Origin: Hydnum rufescens UP504
Lineage: Eukaryota > Basidiomycota > Agaricomycetes > Cantharellales > Hydnaceae
Reading direction: 5' to 3'
Length of the DNA stretch: 64,000 bases
NCBI GenBank assembly: GCA_014904985.1
Contig: MU129055.1
Location: forward strand, 95,713 to 159,712
This document shows, piece by piece, positions 11,220 through 21,107 of this stretch. The notes under the pieces were generated by a model. The model was given only the letters and a program-made list of their open reading frames with translations, had not been told where the DNA came from and did not search any database. The position numbers were made by a program, and so were the translations under genes. Within the stretch, counting starts at the first letter, position 1, and the number at the start of each line of letters is the position of its first letter.

Positions 11220-13500
11220 ATACCACACACCCACTCTGGTGTGTGGTACTCCATAGAAATCAAAAAAAAAAGACGACTTAGTAGCACCACACACCCACTC
11301 TAGCGGGTGTGTGGTACTGTCCATAGAAATCAAAGAACAAAAAAATAAAAATAACAACTATCTAGTAGCACCACACACCTGCTTGGGTGGGTGTGTGGTA
11401 CCAGGGATGTCATTTCACACTTCACCATTGGGGGTTCCCCCTCACCCATGGTCATGTGTTTTCACTTGGCAGGGTTGTGGCTTTGGTTGGGGGATGTGGG
11501 TTCAGAAGAATACCTATGATAATAAATAATAAGTTAGTTAAAAAAAGAAAAACCAGGCAAAAGGAGCAGCCCTGCTGCTCCTTTTGCATAGTCGGATATG
11601 TACATATATACTTACCTTAAAGATTACCACACCTGCCAAAGCAGGTGTGGGGTTCGTCCAGGGCTTGCATTGTGGTTTTGACTCATTGCCATTCACAGGA
11701 TTTGTTTGGTGGTGGGTTGTCATTCTCCTGTGTTCATTCGGCGGGGTTGTGGGTGTTGGGTCCAGATGACAAACTAAAATAATAAATCATATGTTAAGTA
11801 AAAAAAAAAAACAAGAAAAGCCATGCAAAAGGAGCAGCCTATGCTGCTCCTCTTGTGTGGTTGTACTCACCTTAAAATTACCACACACCTGCCAGGTTGC
11901 AGGTGGCTGCGCACATCCCTTTTTTGTGTGGGGGTGGTCATGCTGGGAGAGGGCCTAGATCAATCAGTAAATAACACATTAATTTTTCTAAAAAAACAAA
12001 GGAAGCACCAAAAGAGCAGCTTCTGCTGCTCTTTTGGTGCTTTTGTAGGTCTTGTAATTGAAAACTTACAGGGTATTACCACACACCTGCTGCAGTGGGT
12101 GTGTGGTATGTGGTTTCATCAATTGCCATGTTTGGGGGGCAGGCCCTCTCTGCTTGGGTGGCTGCATGTACTGGGGGCTTGCCTGTGTGCTCATCAGGTG
12201 GGTTTTCACAGGGGGAAGGAACCTAGAACAGTAAATAATAATACATTAGTAAAAAAAGAAAACAGAGGTGCTAAAAGAGCAGCTTCTGCTGCTCTTTTGG
12301 CACCAATATGGTTAGACATACCTAATATTACCACACACCCACTTTGGTGGGTGTGTGGTACACATGTTTGTTGATTGTCATTTTGGGGGGCAGGCTCTTT
12401 GGGCTTGGGTGGCTGCACATACTGGGGGCTCGCCCATGTGGTTGTCAGGTGGGTTTTCATAGAGGGAAGGAACCTAGAACAACAAATAACAATCCATTAG
12501 TAAAAAAAAAAGAAAACAAAGGTGCCAAAAGAGCAGCTTCTGCTGCTCTTCTGGCACCAGTGGGATGAGATGTACCTAATATACATGCTGAAGCAGGTGT
12601 GTGGTACTGATTTTGCACCCCGGCCATGTGCTTTGTACTTGGCTTTGCATACAGGAGGGTGCCTGTTGGGGTGGGTCATCGTTTCATGAGGCCTGATTTG
12701 AATCCTACAATGATAGTGTATGTTAGTAAAAAAATTTGAAGCAATGCAAAAGGAGCAGCTTGCACTGCTCCTTTTGCATTGCTGTGCATATAGAAATTTA
12801 AAAAAAGTTACCTTGTTGTACCACACACCCACAAAAGTGGGTGTGGTACTCGTTTGTACCATGCATTTGGTTTTGTGTCTGGGCAGGGGTTGTAGGCAGG
12901 TGAAAATCTAGGAATAATGCATTAGTAACAGAAAAAATAAAAAATTAAGCCATGCAAAAGGAGCAGCATACACTGCTCCCTTTGCACAATCATACTTATC
13001 TTGAAATTACCACACCCACCAAAGTGGGTGTGTGGTTTGTCTGGGGTCCCTGGGCCTTGCATGGTGTGTCCTTGTTTGTGGGTTTCATTTGGTGGGTTGC
13101 ATTTGGGACTCTCCATTGGCAGGTGTGTTGTCATTTCTGATGGGGGGGGAGGGGTTTGTTGGCATGTGGTTCAGGTGAGAGCCTAGAATAAAGAATTATT
13201 AGTTAAGAAATTAAAAGTGATGCAAAAAGAGCAGCTTTCACTGCTCTTTTTGTGTGGCTGCATCTATTAGGGGGGAGGAGACTCACCTTAAGTATACCAC
13301 ACCTGCTGCAGTGGGTGTGGTTCCTGGGCCCACTCATTGGGCAGCCTGTTGTTGGTTTTGATCTGGAGTAATAAAGGCTACATTAGTGTAAAAATTCACA
13401 GCAGCACAAAAAGAGTAGCTTGCACTACTCTTTTGTGCTATTGTATTTACTGAGACAAAAATTACCTTATGACACACCCGCATCAGTGGGTGTGTGGTCC
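11220..13500 (-). repeat. Left arm of copy 1: nine hairpin/intron units reading leftward
   Basis: AGAGCAGC-type stems lie near 11566, 11828, 12019, 12270, 12525, 12744, 12954, 13221 and 13403. On the minus strand most units show a donor (GTAAGTATAT at about 11632, GTGAGTACAA at about 11871, GTATGTCTAA at about 12321), a branch-like CTAAC/CTAAT and an acceptor (CATAG, TTTTAG, TTCTAG). Exon-like parts end in CCACACACC...GGTGTGTGG stems. Two further stems near 11230 and 11290 are closely spaced without the intron part. No consistent coding frame runs across units. Confidence 0.7.
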
Positions 13501-13575
13501 TGTGGTCATGGTCATGTGGTCATGGTTGTGTGCTGTTGCTGCTGTTGTTGCTGTTGTTGCTGTTGTGTTGTGGTT
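13500..13575 (+). repeat. (TGT/TGC) trinucleotide tract
   Basis: A run of TGTTGCTGTTGTTGC-type triplets giving a spurious poly-Cys frame. It is a simple-sequence expansion within the left arm. Confidence 0.7.
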
Positions 13576-13703
13576 GTGCAGTTGCTTGCTGGGTGGTGTG
13601 TCTGCATAGAGTTGCAAAATTCAATGCTGGCAATTGCTGATACTCAAGAAGTGCCCAAGTGCTGGTGCTGGGAGCACAGTACAGAATAGTACCAAGCATG
13701 TAT

Positions 13704-14659
13704 TGTAGAAGAGTTTTATGGGCTAGGTTGTATGACCACAGAACTCTGAGGGCAAGCTGTCCAACTCAAGCCTCAGTCTTAGCCAGTGAGAATGGTGCAA
13801 GGTTTCACAGGACACTCTAAGTACACTAGGTGTAGCTAGGAGCTATAAGAAGGTGGGGGGGGTATGCAGGGACTGCACGCTACTGAGGTGGAACAATATT
13901 AATACCTTACAACTTGCAAGCTGCAGACTTGGACAAGAAGGCACAATAGAGGTCCTCAGGGAGAAGTAGTATGACTCTAGGTCAAGTCAAGGAAGGATGA
14001 GACAAACTGGAATTGTAGTGGTCTAGTGTTGTAAGAGAGTAATGGCCTGTAGTGCTATGTCAATTGTGTCAGTATCCGCGTATTATGTAATCAAAGGTTC
14101 TGGCTACTTGGAGTCCAGGTGAGAGGAGGTTGTATCAGGTCACTATGCCTGTATTGGATATGCAGTATTTACCAGATTGCTATGCCTGGGTTTAGATTCA
14201 GATTCAGATACAAGTGAGCTTTAACTATAGTGGGCTATTCTACAACTAGTGGGACTACACACATTCCATTCACTAGCTGGACCACACCAGAGGTACTTAA
14301 TTGTACAGGCAAGGTGAATTTACAAGGCTTGATACCAGGGAACAGTCAATCACTATGATTCAGAGGAAGCTATCTATGAGACAAACTTCTACTAGCTAGT
14401 CCTAGTGTTGGATTTGTTGTTCTACCATGCCAGATAACAGGGATATTTATACCTTTAAGGACCCATTCTAGAACATTCTATCATTCCTCCATCTAACTTC
14501 CTTACCATTCTAGAGGTTTCTATCGCAATCTAATATTCCATCCCTTGTTCTTTCTAGGACCTTCTCCACTTTTCTGATCATGTGATTCTTTTCACAGCCA
14601 CATTTCCTAGACCCCTAAATGCGTAAATCAGATCCTCTCTTTTACTTTATCCTTCTACA
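13704..14659. mobile_element. Solo LTR inserted in the left arm of copy 1
   Basis: 956 bp with perfect 8-bp inverted ends TGTAGAAG ... CTTCTACA, flanked by identical 5-bp duplications TGTAT at 13699-13703 and 14660-14664. The right arm of the palindrome continues across the equivalent point without it (GCTTGGTACTATTC joins the AT-rich core near 15149), so the empty site is visible in the same element. No coding region inside. Superfamily cannot be told from a solo LTR. Confidence 0.85.
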
Positions 14660-15150
14660 TGTATATTATAAATAAATACTATATAATAAAAATTTGTCCA
14701 GGAAAACCTGAAGAAGATGATGGTAATGAGTCAGAGCTCAATAAGGCATGAGATAGCTAATTACAGAGTGGATTGGGTCACTTCTATGCATCAGAATTGG
14801 CCCAAATTTAAATATAGCAGTGTTATATATACACTCTATATGGGCAAGTGATTATCTCAGACAATTCTCACATTTTTCAATTTTTCACACCTTCAATTCC
14901 CTATTTAGGGAATTGAAGGCATGAAAAATTGAAAAATGTGAGAATCATCTGAGATAATCACTTGCCCATATAGAGTGTATATATAACACTACTATATTTA
15001 AATTTGGGCCAATTCTGATGCATAGAAGTGGCCCAATCCACTCTGTAATTAGCTATCTCATGCCTTATTGAGCTCTGACTCATTACCATCATCTTCTTCA
15101 GGTTTTCCTGGATAAATTTTTATTATATAATATTTATTTATAATATACAT
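14660..15150. repeat. Central palindrome of copy 1
   Basis: Near-perfect inverted repeat with arms of about 245 bp centred at 14904/14905 (CCCTATTTAGGG). Words such as ACACTCTATATGGGCAAGTG on the left recur inverted on the right, with few mismatches. It joins the two outward-reading arms and could hold divergent promoters. A TATATATACACTC motif lies on each side. Confidence 0.9.
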
Positions 15151-15289
15151 GCTTGGTACTATTCTGTACTGTGCTCCCAGCACCAGCACTTGGGTGCTTC
15201 TTGAGTATCAGCAATTGCTGGCATTGAATCTGCATCTTGCTTCCTATCTCTGCAACCACAACAAGCAACCACCCAAAAAGGCAACCACA

Positions 15290-16870
15290 CAACCACACAC
15301 CCGCCGCTGTGGGTGTGTGGTCACAAGGTGAGTGTTTTTTCTAGTAGATACAACAGTGCAAAAAGAGCAGCGAAAGCTGCTCTTTTTGTGCTGCTTTGGA
15401 ACATTTTACTAACATCTCTTTATTTATTTTAGATTGAGGCCTTGTCAATGCATGACAAGAGCCCAAACAGCCATGCGATGTATGGAAATGAGACGCAGCA
15501 ACGTGACATCCAGCAATGTGATACAGAAACATGACACATGACAGCGCAACATGGCAACACACCAAATGGCAACATGCCAAATGGCAACATGCCAAACAGC
15601 AATGCACCAAATGGCAATGCACCAAATGGCAATGTGACACATGGCAATGTGACACATGGCAACATGACCTACAGCAACACACCAAATGAGGCCCCCAGGA
15701 ACCACACACCCACCATGGCAGGTGTGTGGTACTATATAATGTGAGTCCCCCCCCAGTAACTACAGGCATGCAAAAAGAGCAGCAAAAGCTGCTCTTTTTC
15801 ATGGTCTTTAACTCTTAACTAACATACAATCTTATATTCTAGGTCATTGCTTCCTGCATGAATGAATACCCATGTGAGAACCCCTGTAACCCCACCCATC
15901 GACACCCAAACAATGGGCCCTGTATGAACTGCTGCACCCATGAGCCAGAGCACAGCCCCAGTACCCCACACCTGCAGCAGTGGGTGTGGGGTACTACAAG
16001 GTAAGGTTTATTTTTTTATTTTTTATTCTTTATGCTTGTGGCACAAAAAGAGCAGCATAAGCTGCTCTTTTTGTGCTGCTTTAGATTTTTTTTTTACTGA
16101 CATGCTTTATTCTAGATTGGGGCCTGCCCAACACACAACAATAACCCACAAAATGACAAACAAGATGGTACACAGCAACATGACACAGCAATGCGACACA
16201 GCAACACAGCAACAACATGACATATGGCACTGTGCCAAATAAGGGCCCGGAATCACACCCACCATGGCAGGTGTGTGGTTCTATATAAGGTAAGTCCCCA
16301 CCCCCCCTCACTAGCTACAGCCAAGCAAAAAGAGCAGTGAAAGCTGCTCTTTTTGCATGGCCCTTATTTCCTAACTAATTTAAAAATAATATTTTGTAGG
16401 TTTCAACTGCCCTCGCAAACGAATTCTGACAAAGAACCCCCCATAACCTGGCCTATTGACCCCTGAACAACAGGGGACCCATACGAACTGCCATGTGTAT
16501 GAGCCGGCATATGTATGCACTGGCATATGGATGAGCCAGTGTGCATGGCCCCAGTACCCTACACCTGCAGGTGTGGGGTACAAGGTATGTGTTATGTTTT
16601 TTATTTATTTCTTAGTCTTGTGGCACAAAAAGAGCAGCATAAGCTGCTCTTTTGCATTGCATTAATGTTGTACTAACATTGAATTCCTTATTTCTATAGA
16701 TCCTTGACCAGAATCCACATGAACCCCCTCTGAACCTGCCAAATGACATGCTGGGAATGAAAACCATGAACAAGCCCCCACAAACAAAAACCCACTCCCT
16801 TGAGGGAGCACCCAAATGGAACTGGCCCTGACCAGGGCAAATGAGCCCCACCCACTGTGGCAGGTGTGGT
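15290..16870 (+). repeat. Right arm of copy 1: five hairpin/intron units reading rightward
   Basis: Intron-like parts with stems near 15356, 15769, 16041, 16322 and 16623. Example: donor GTGAGTCC at about 15741, stem AAAAAGAGCAGC/GCTGCTCTTTTT, branch CTAAC near 15818, acceptor TTCTAG at about 15841. The exon-like part at 15540-15670 holds a 16-bp minisatellite of the CAAATGGCAACATGC type. Exon hairpins lie near 15294, 15706, 15964, 16254 and 16560. Confidence 0.75.
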
Positions 16871-17471
16871 GGGTATATGCAGGTGCGTGACTGGCAGGAA
16901 CCATGCCCCCCTGTGGTGGCAGACCCTGGGGGGGGGATAATATGTATATAGCATAATATATATATAATTATAGCAGTAATAATAATAATAATGATAATAA
17001 TAATAATAAATAAATATATAATCTAGCACAGCCATGGATTGGCTGAAATGAATTGGAATGGCCATATTTTGGCTGTATTTTGGCCATACTGTCTGGGGAC
17101 CTATTAGGTACCATTTTCTGCCCCAAAAATGGTACCTAATTAGGTCCCCAATTTGACTGACCAGCCTGAACCCACTGTTGACCATATGATGCTGAGGATG
17201 AATGAGCATGGACCTCCTGTCAATGGCTTTGCCAATACACATCTGCATCTTGCAAAGACATTCTTGGGGGGGAACAACCCTGTGGCTCCTGAGGATCAGA
17301 CTGCTGATATGCTCCTGAATCATCATGGAAAGACCATGAGCAGTCATGCCTCCATTGCTCTTGTGAGTCTTCATATGGAGTCCACAATGACCCAGCATAA
17401 GAACAATGCTGAGAGGGCCCAGCTTGGTGATCTCTGCCATAGGCATGCAATACATTCATTCAGTTATCATC

Positions 17472-18155
17472 TCAAAGCCAAGATGATCTATTGTAGGAAC
17501 CTGAGGGACCCCTATGGCTTGAGGGTACTCTTGAATGATGGCTAGAAGCCCTGAAAGGATCTTCATGGTATTGGATCCCTCTGGCTCTATCAGCATGAGG
17601 TGCTCTTGGTGGTAAGCAGGAGTTATACACCCCAGAGTGACCTTGAGAGCTCTGCAAATGATGTTGCAGAGATTTTGAGCAAGCATTCTGGGGTGTTCTG
17701 CTTGGACTTCGTGAACAGCTGCAAGAATGTTGTGGATTGGGTAGACAAGAAGAGCGAGCATGCTCAAGCTGGACAGCAGCCAAAGTGAGAGGAGAAACAC
17801 ATGGAGGAGTGATGGGGGGATCGTGAGGAGAATGGCAAGGAGAACTGCGAGGAGAATTGCAAGAGTGGTGGGGGGAATCATGAGGAGAATTGTGAGGAGA
17901 ACCGCAAGGGGAATTGAGAGAGCAATGGGGGGGATCATGAGGAGAATTGTGAGGAGAACTGCAAGGAGAATTGCAAGAGTGGCAGGGGGAATCACAAGGA
18001 GAATTGTGAGGAGAGAGATTGGGGGAATTAGCATCAGGGGCCTTAGCATCAGGGGCATTAGGAAGCAGAGGATGAGGAGAGATATCAGAGACCAAAGAGA
18101 CATGAGGAGATGTAGGATGAGAGATGTTCATCCTCTCCATTGCTGCCTTAACCAC
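17472..18155 (-). pseudogene. Ser-Pro-His-rich hypothetical gene fragment
   Basis: The reverse strand gives a 227-codon frame starting MVKAAMERMNISHPTSPH, with a long low-complexity middle of NSPHDSPCHS-type repeats and a tail SRVPSSHRGPSGSYNRSSWL. The same layout (SPH-rich N-terminal part followed upstream by a tandem promoter-like repeat) recurs at 25.7-27.9 kb, so the two are probably related genes. No catalytic motif seen. The region further left (17165-17470) may hold its 3' exons, but I cannot join them. Confidence 0.35.
17818..18025 (-). repeat. Minisatellite encoding Ser-Pro-His repeats
   Basis: Imperfect repeats of GAGGAGAATTGTGAGGAGAA-type words on the plus strand, strongly purine-rich on one strand. 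They translate as SPHNSP/SPCHSC in the gene direction. Confidence 0.75.
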
Positions 18156-18359
18156 AGCCTCTGCATTGAGTTTCTCCTGTTCAACTGCAACTCAATGGGC
18201 CTCATTCCTTTGCTCCCATTCTTCACCAAGCTTCTGAACCTTTGTGAGCCTCTTGTTGTAGTGCTGTGGAAGATAAAAACATCCAGTATCAGAAAATGCG
18301 AAATTACACAACTTCCAGCCATTGGACGATCACATGACTGATTATGAGATTAATTACGG

Positions 18360-18830
18360 CTATGTGCAGAAACCAAATTCGTTTTATAACTCCGTCAGTT
18401 TTGATCGGAGAGGTACGCCCATATAGCACTTAGAAAGCTACGATTCACACCTTTCGAACGGTACCAAACACAAGTCAAACAGACTAAAACTGCACTCTCC
18501 AGGCCAATTTTACTGTTAAAATCCAGGATTTCCAGTAAAAAACAAATACCTCTGTCAGTTCGCATTCAATCCTCTCGGAACAACTGCGTCTAGAAAGATA
18601 TGAAAAATCCTCATCCAACGGTACTAAGCACGCGAAGAACAGATCAAAATTGAACTCTGCAGAACGATATTACTATCAGAATCAACACCCATCAGTAAAA
18701 AACGAATTTCTCTGTCAGTTCACATCCGATCTGCTCAGAACCACCGCGCCCAGAAAGCTGTTAAAAAAATCCACATCGAATGGTACCAAGCACGCCTATT
18801 ACGGATGCAAACTGCTGTCTCTGCATCAAA
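18360..18830 (-). repeat. Tandem repeat of about 170-180 bp upstream of the SPH gene
   Basis: About three diverged copies of a unit with shared words CTCTGTCAGTT, GCGCCCAGAAAGCT and CGAACGGTACCA(A). Two similar copies lie at 27640-27920, again upstream of an SPH-rich reverse-strand gene. The conservation of position suggests a promoter or LTR-like module rather than random satellite. Confidence 0.65.
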
Positions 18831-18959
18831 TCCCACACCATGCACTTGTTCCTTTTATTAACCAGTAACAAAGAACACCTTAACCACTGGACTATGCTCA
18901 GATTAATCTCCAGAACCCGGAGATGTCCCTTAATTTCACTTCCCATGAGCCCCAAAACA

Positions 18960-19260
18960 CATCACAAGATCAGTGACATCGTGCTCCAACTACTCCACAA
19001 GCTCAGCAAACTAGTGACATCATTTCCTTTATGAATCCTTTTGTTCTCTTTATGAATGACATCACTATGACTTCACTATGACATCACACTCTATGAATGA
19101 CTCAGCTATGACCGCATTATGACATCATTTCTTTATTTCTCTTTTGTTCTACTCCACTATGACTCCCCCATGACATCACTATGATCTCATAGCTTTATTA
19201 CTCTTTTGTTCTTGCTCCATGCACAGCCACCTTCAGATAGGTATATAAGCTCTCAGATTT
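18960..19260 (+). promoter_or_regulatory. TGACATCA cluster followed by a TATA box
   Basis: Between 18970 and 19190 there are at least seven CRE/AP-1-like words: TGACATCA several times, TGACTTCA, and TGACTCA near 19100. They are followed by GGTATATAAGCTCTC at 19240 and a pyrimidine-rich tract. On the plus strand this looks like an enhancer/TATA arrangement such as in an LTR U3 or a strong promoter. The downstream leader (19270-19480) is non-coding and contains a possible donor AAAAGGTAAGC near 19480. Confidence 0.4.
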
Positions 19261-19730
19261 TCTTGTTCCCCCCCTATCTCCTCACTCTGGAAATCAACCA
19301 CTGTCAACTACTGTCTACCATTCTGCTTAATATCTAAAGAACTGTCTATCTAAAGCCATCTGGAGCTAAGTCATCTTCAAGGTTGTTGAGACCAAGCTAC
19401 TGGAAGCCATCTACGCAAAATACTGAAGCCAAGGATAGTTGCAGAACCTAAGGTTAGAGTTGCTGGACATCCAAGGAAAAGGTAAGCATAAAGAAATACA
19501 AGTCAGGAAAGAAGATTGAAGCATACTAACCAAACTAACCAAGCACTGACCATTCTATAGCCCACAGATATCCGCATTTTGACTAGGAGGACATAAACAA
19601 GGACACACAAATATCAGTAAACGGACAAACACAACATGAACACGTATAAGCCTTTCTATAAGCATTCCATACAATGTATAAGCCTTCCTATAAGCATCTA
19701 CGATATATCATTGACTATTGCTAGTCCATA
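19261..19730. other. Non-coding leader-like stretch
   Basis: Contains many short CTGTCTA/AAGCCATCT words and repeats of CCTATAAGCAT/CTATAAGCATT near 19650-19700. No ORF of note. Confidence 0.35.
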
Positions 19731-20762
19731 TCACATTCCATTCTCCAATAAACACATACATATCTTGCAGAGAGTGATCAACCATTGAAGCAAACCAACC
19801 CATTTGAATAAACAGAAACACAGTCTCCTATCTACACACTGGCTGAACCAGATTTTGATTTGACAGTCATTGGAGCTCCCAACCCTTCTTCTATAGCGCT
19901 TTTCATGTTGAATATCTCTTTGGGCCTCAGTCATAGGCCATTTGTGGGGATCTCTCCAACATGTAAGAAGAGTGACCTCAAAAGGAGTCTGCTTGGCCTT
20001 CTTCTTGCCATGGGTCCTGCATATTGCATCAATGATTCAGTTATGAGCATCATGGTCTCTGCGATGTGCAGCAGCAATGAGATCGAGTGCTTTCTGGTCA
20101 TTGACATCCTTGGAATTTCCCTGCAACCCATCATCTTCTGACTCGTCCCAATCATCATCATCATTATCAGCACCATCATACATTGAATGATAGGGATCAT
20201 TCTCAACACTTGTGGATGCCTGTGTGGGAGCAGATGAGTCTTCTGAGGGTTCATTGACAATATCTGCATTATAACGAGCTGGGCAAACCAATGTCTCAAC
20301 AGGTCCAAGACCAGACACATATTTGACATGGTAGAGAGTGGGCACAAAGCCTTGAGCAGAAGGGAATGGCCCATATCCAAGTGCTTCTCACAGAAAAATG
20401 ATATGTTCCTTCTTACAAGAGAAGGATATCAGCTGCTCAAGTGTGGACACTAGTGATTGGCCATCTTTTTGGCATGGATACCCTTGAGGAGGGCAGATAT
20501 ACCATGGATTCAGATGCCCAACATGCTCAAACAGAGCCTCAACATGAACAATGTGGGTTTTGGCAGCCATACCTCCTATGTTCAAGTGGGCACCTGCAGT
20601 ATGTTGCCCTGGATGATGACCATCCAAAATACCCTGGCAATCTTCTGAGGGATACTCCCTGACACCAAAGACAGGAACTCCTCTACACATCAACTCATGC
20701 AACCAGTTTGATTCATCAGGAGAGAGAGGGAAGCGGAATACTGCCAACTCAGTCAGCCACAA
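19731..20762 (-). pseudogene. Decayed hypothetical gene, acidic middle region
   Basis: A single reverse-strand frame runs from MWLTELAVFRF (20762) through GVPVFGVREYPSEDCQGIL, then an acidic stretch DNDDDDWDESEDDG, then RTHGKKKAKQTPFEVTLLTC and RDPHKWPMTEAQRDI. It is broken by TGA codons, after HIIFL near 20390 and after DHDAHN near 20038. Both are followed in the same frame by plausible coding sequence, so each looks like a CGA to TGA change. GVPVFGVRE and the following acidic region resemble CHGVPLHGIWVLEERE and its acidic follow-on in the gene at 28.6-30.4 kb, hinting at one family. Function unknown. Its 5' end abuts a short dispersed repeat at 20754. Confidence 0.5.
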
Positions 20763-20960
20763 ATGTAGGTCTAGTTAGATATTATGAGCCTTGCATTTAT
20801 ATAGTCTAACTAGAGGTTTTGATGCTGGAGCCCCTGGGGCTGGCTAACCTGATTTCCATGGTTCAGGCAGGGGCCCCTGTGTGGGACTTCACATATCAAA
20901 CCAAGCTCCAACTTATAGATCTCAACTGGACTCTCTCCCATACCACTGTAGTAGAACCAA
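20754..20960. mobile_element. Short dispersed repeat S, copy S3 (diverged)
   Basis: Begins CAGCCACAAATGTAGGTCTAG, then an inverted pair CTAGTTAGA ... TCTAACTAG, then a G/C-rich part with GCCCCTGGGGC. Related to the better preserved copies at 58226-58439 and 60265-60480. The right end is uncertain. Confidence 0.5.
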
Positions 20961-21107
20961 CTTCTATTATGAGGAGTATGTACAAACTATGGACACAGAG
21001 GAGTATTTATACACAGGAGTGGGATTAGAAAACTATAAGACATGATGTAGTTATACACAGGGGTGGAATTAGAAGAGTATAAGTTGTGAGATGAGGTCAC
21101 TGGGACA

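Larger units (their letters stand above)
10873..17164. mobile_element. Palindromic intron/hairpin-array element, copy 1
   Basis: About 6.3 kb with inverted ends. The left end reads TTGGTCAGTCA and the right end TGACTGACCAG. Each terminus carries a stem TTAGGTACCA / TGGTACCTAA around a GGGGCAGA-like loop, then TGGCTGAAATG-type words, then an AT-rich tract. Inward are arrays of units that read outward from a central palindrome near 14904. Each unit has an intron-like part (GTRAGT ... CTAAC ... YAG) with a hairpin AGAGCAGC/GCTGCTCT, and an exon-like part ending in a hairpin CCACACACC/GGTGTGTGG just before the next donor. No transposase is recognised, so it may be non-autonomous. A second copy lies at 46.4-50 kb and a truncated one at 58.67-59.18 kb. 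Confidence 0.75.

Noticed and set aside
11823..12374. 183-codon plus-strand frame
   Set aside because: It runs through hairpins and intron-like parts against the direction of the splice signals.
15341..15802. Cys/His-rich reverse-strand frame
   Set aside because: It is antisense to the predicted outward transcript and arises from the ATGGCAACATGCC minisatellite and hairpins.
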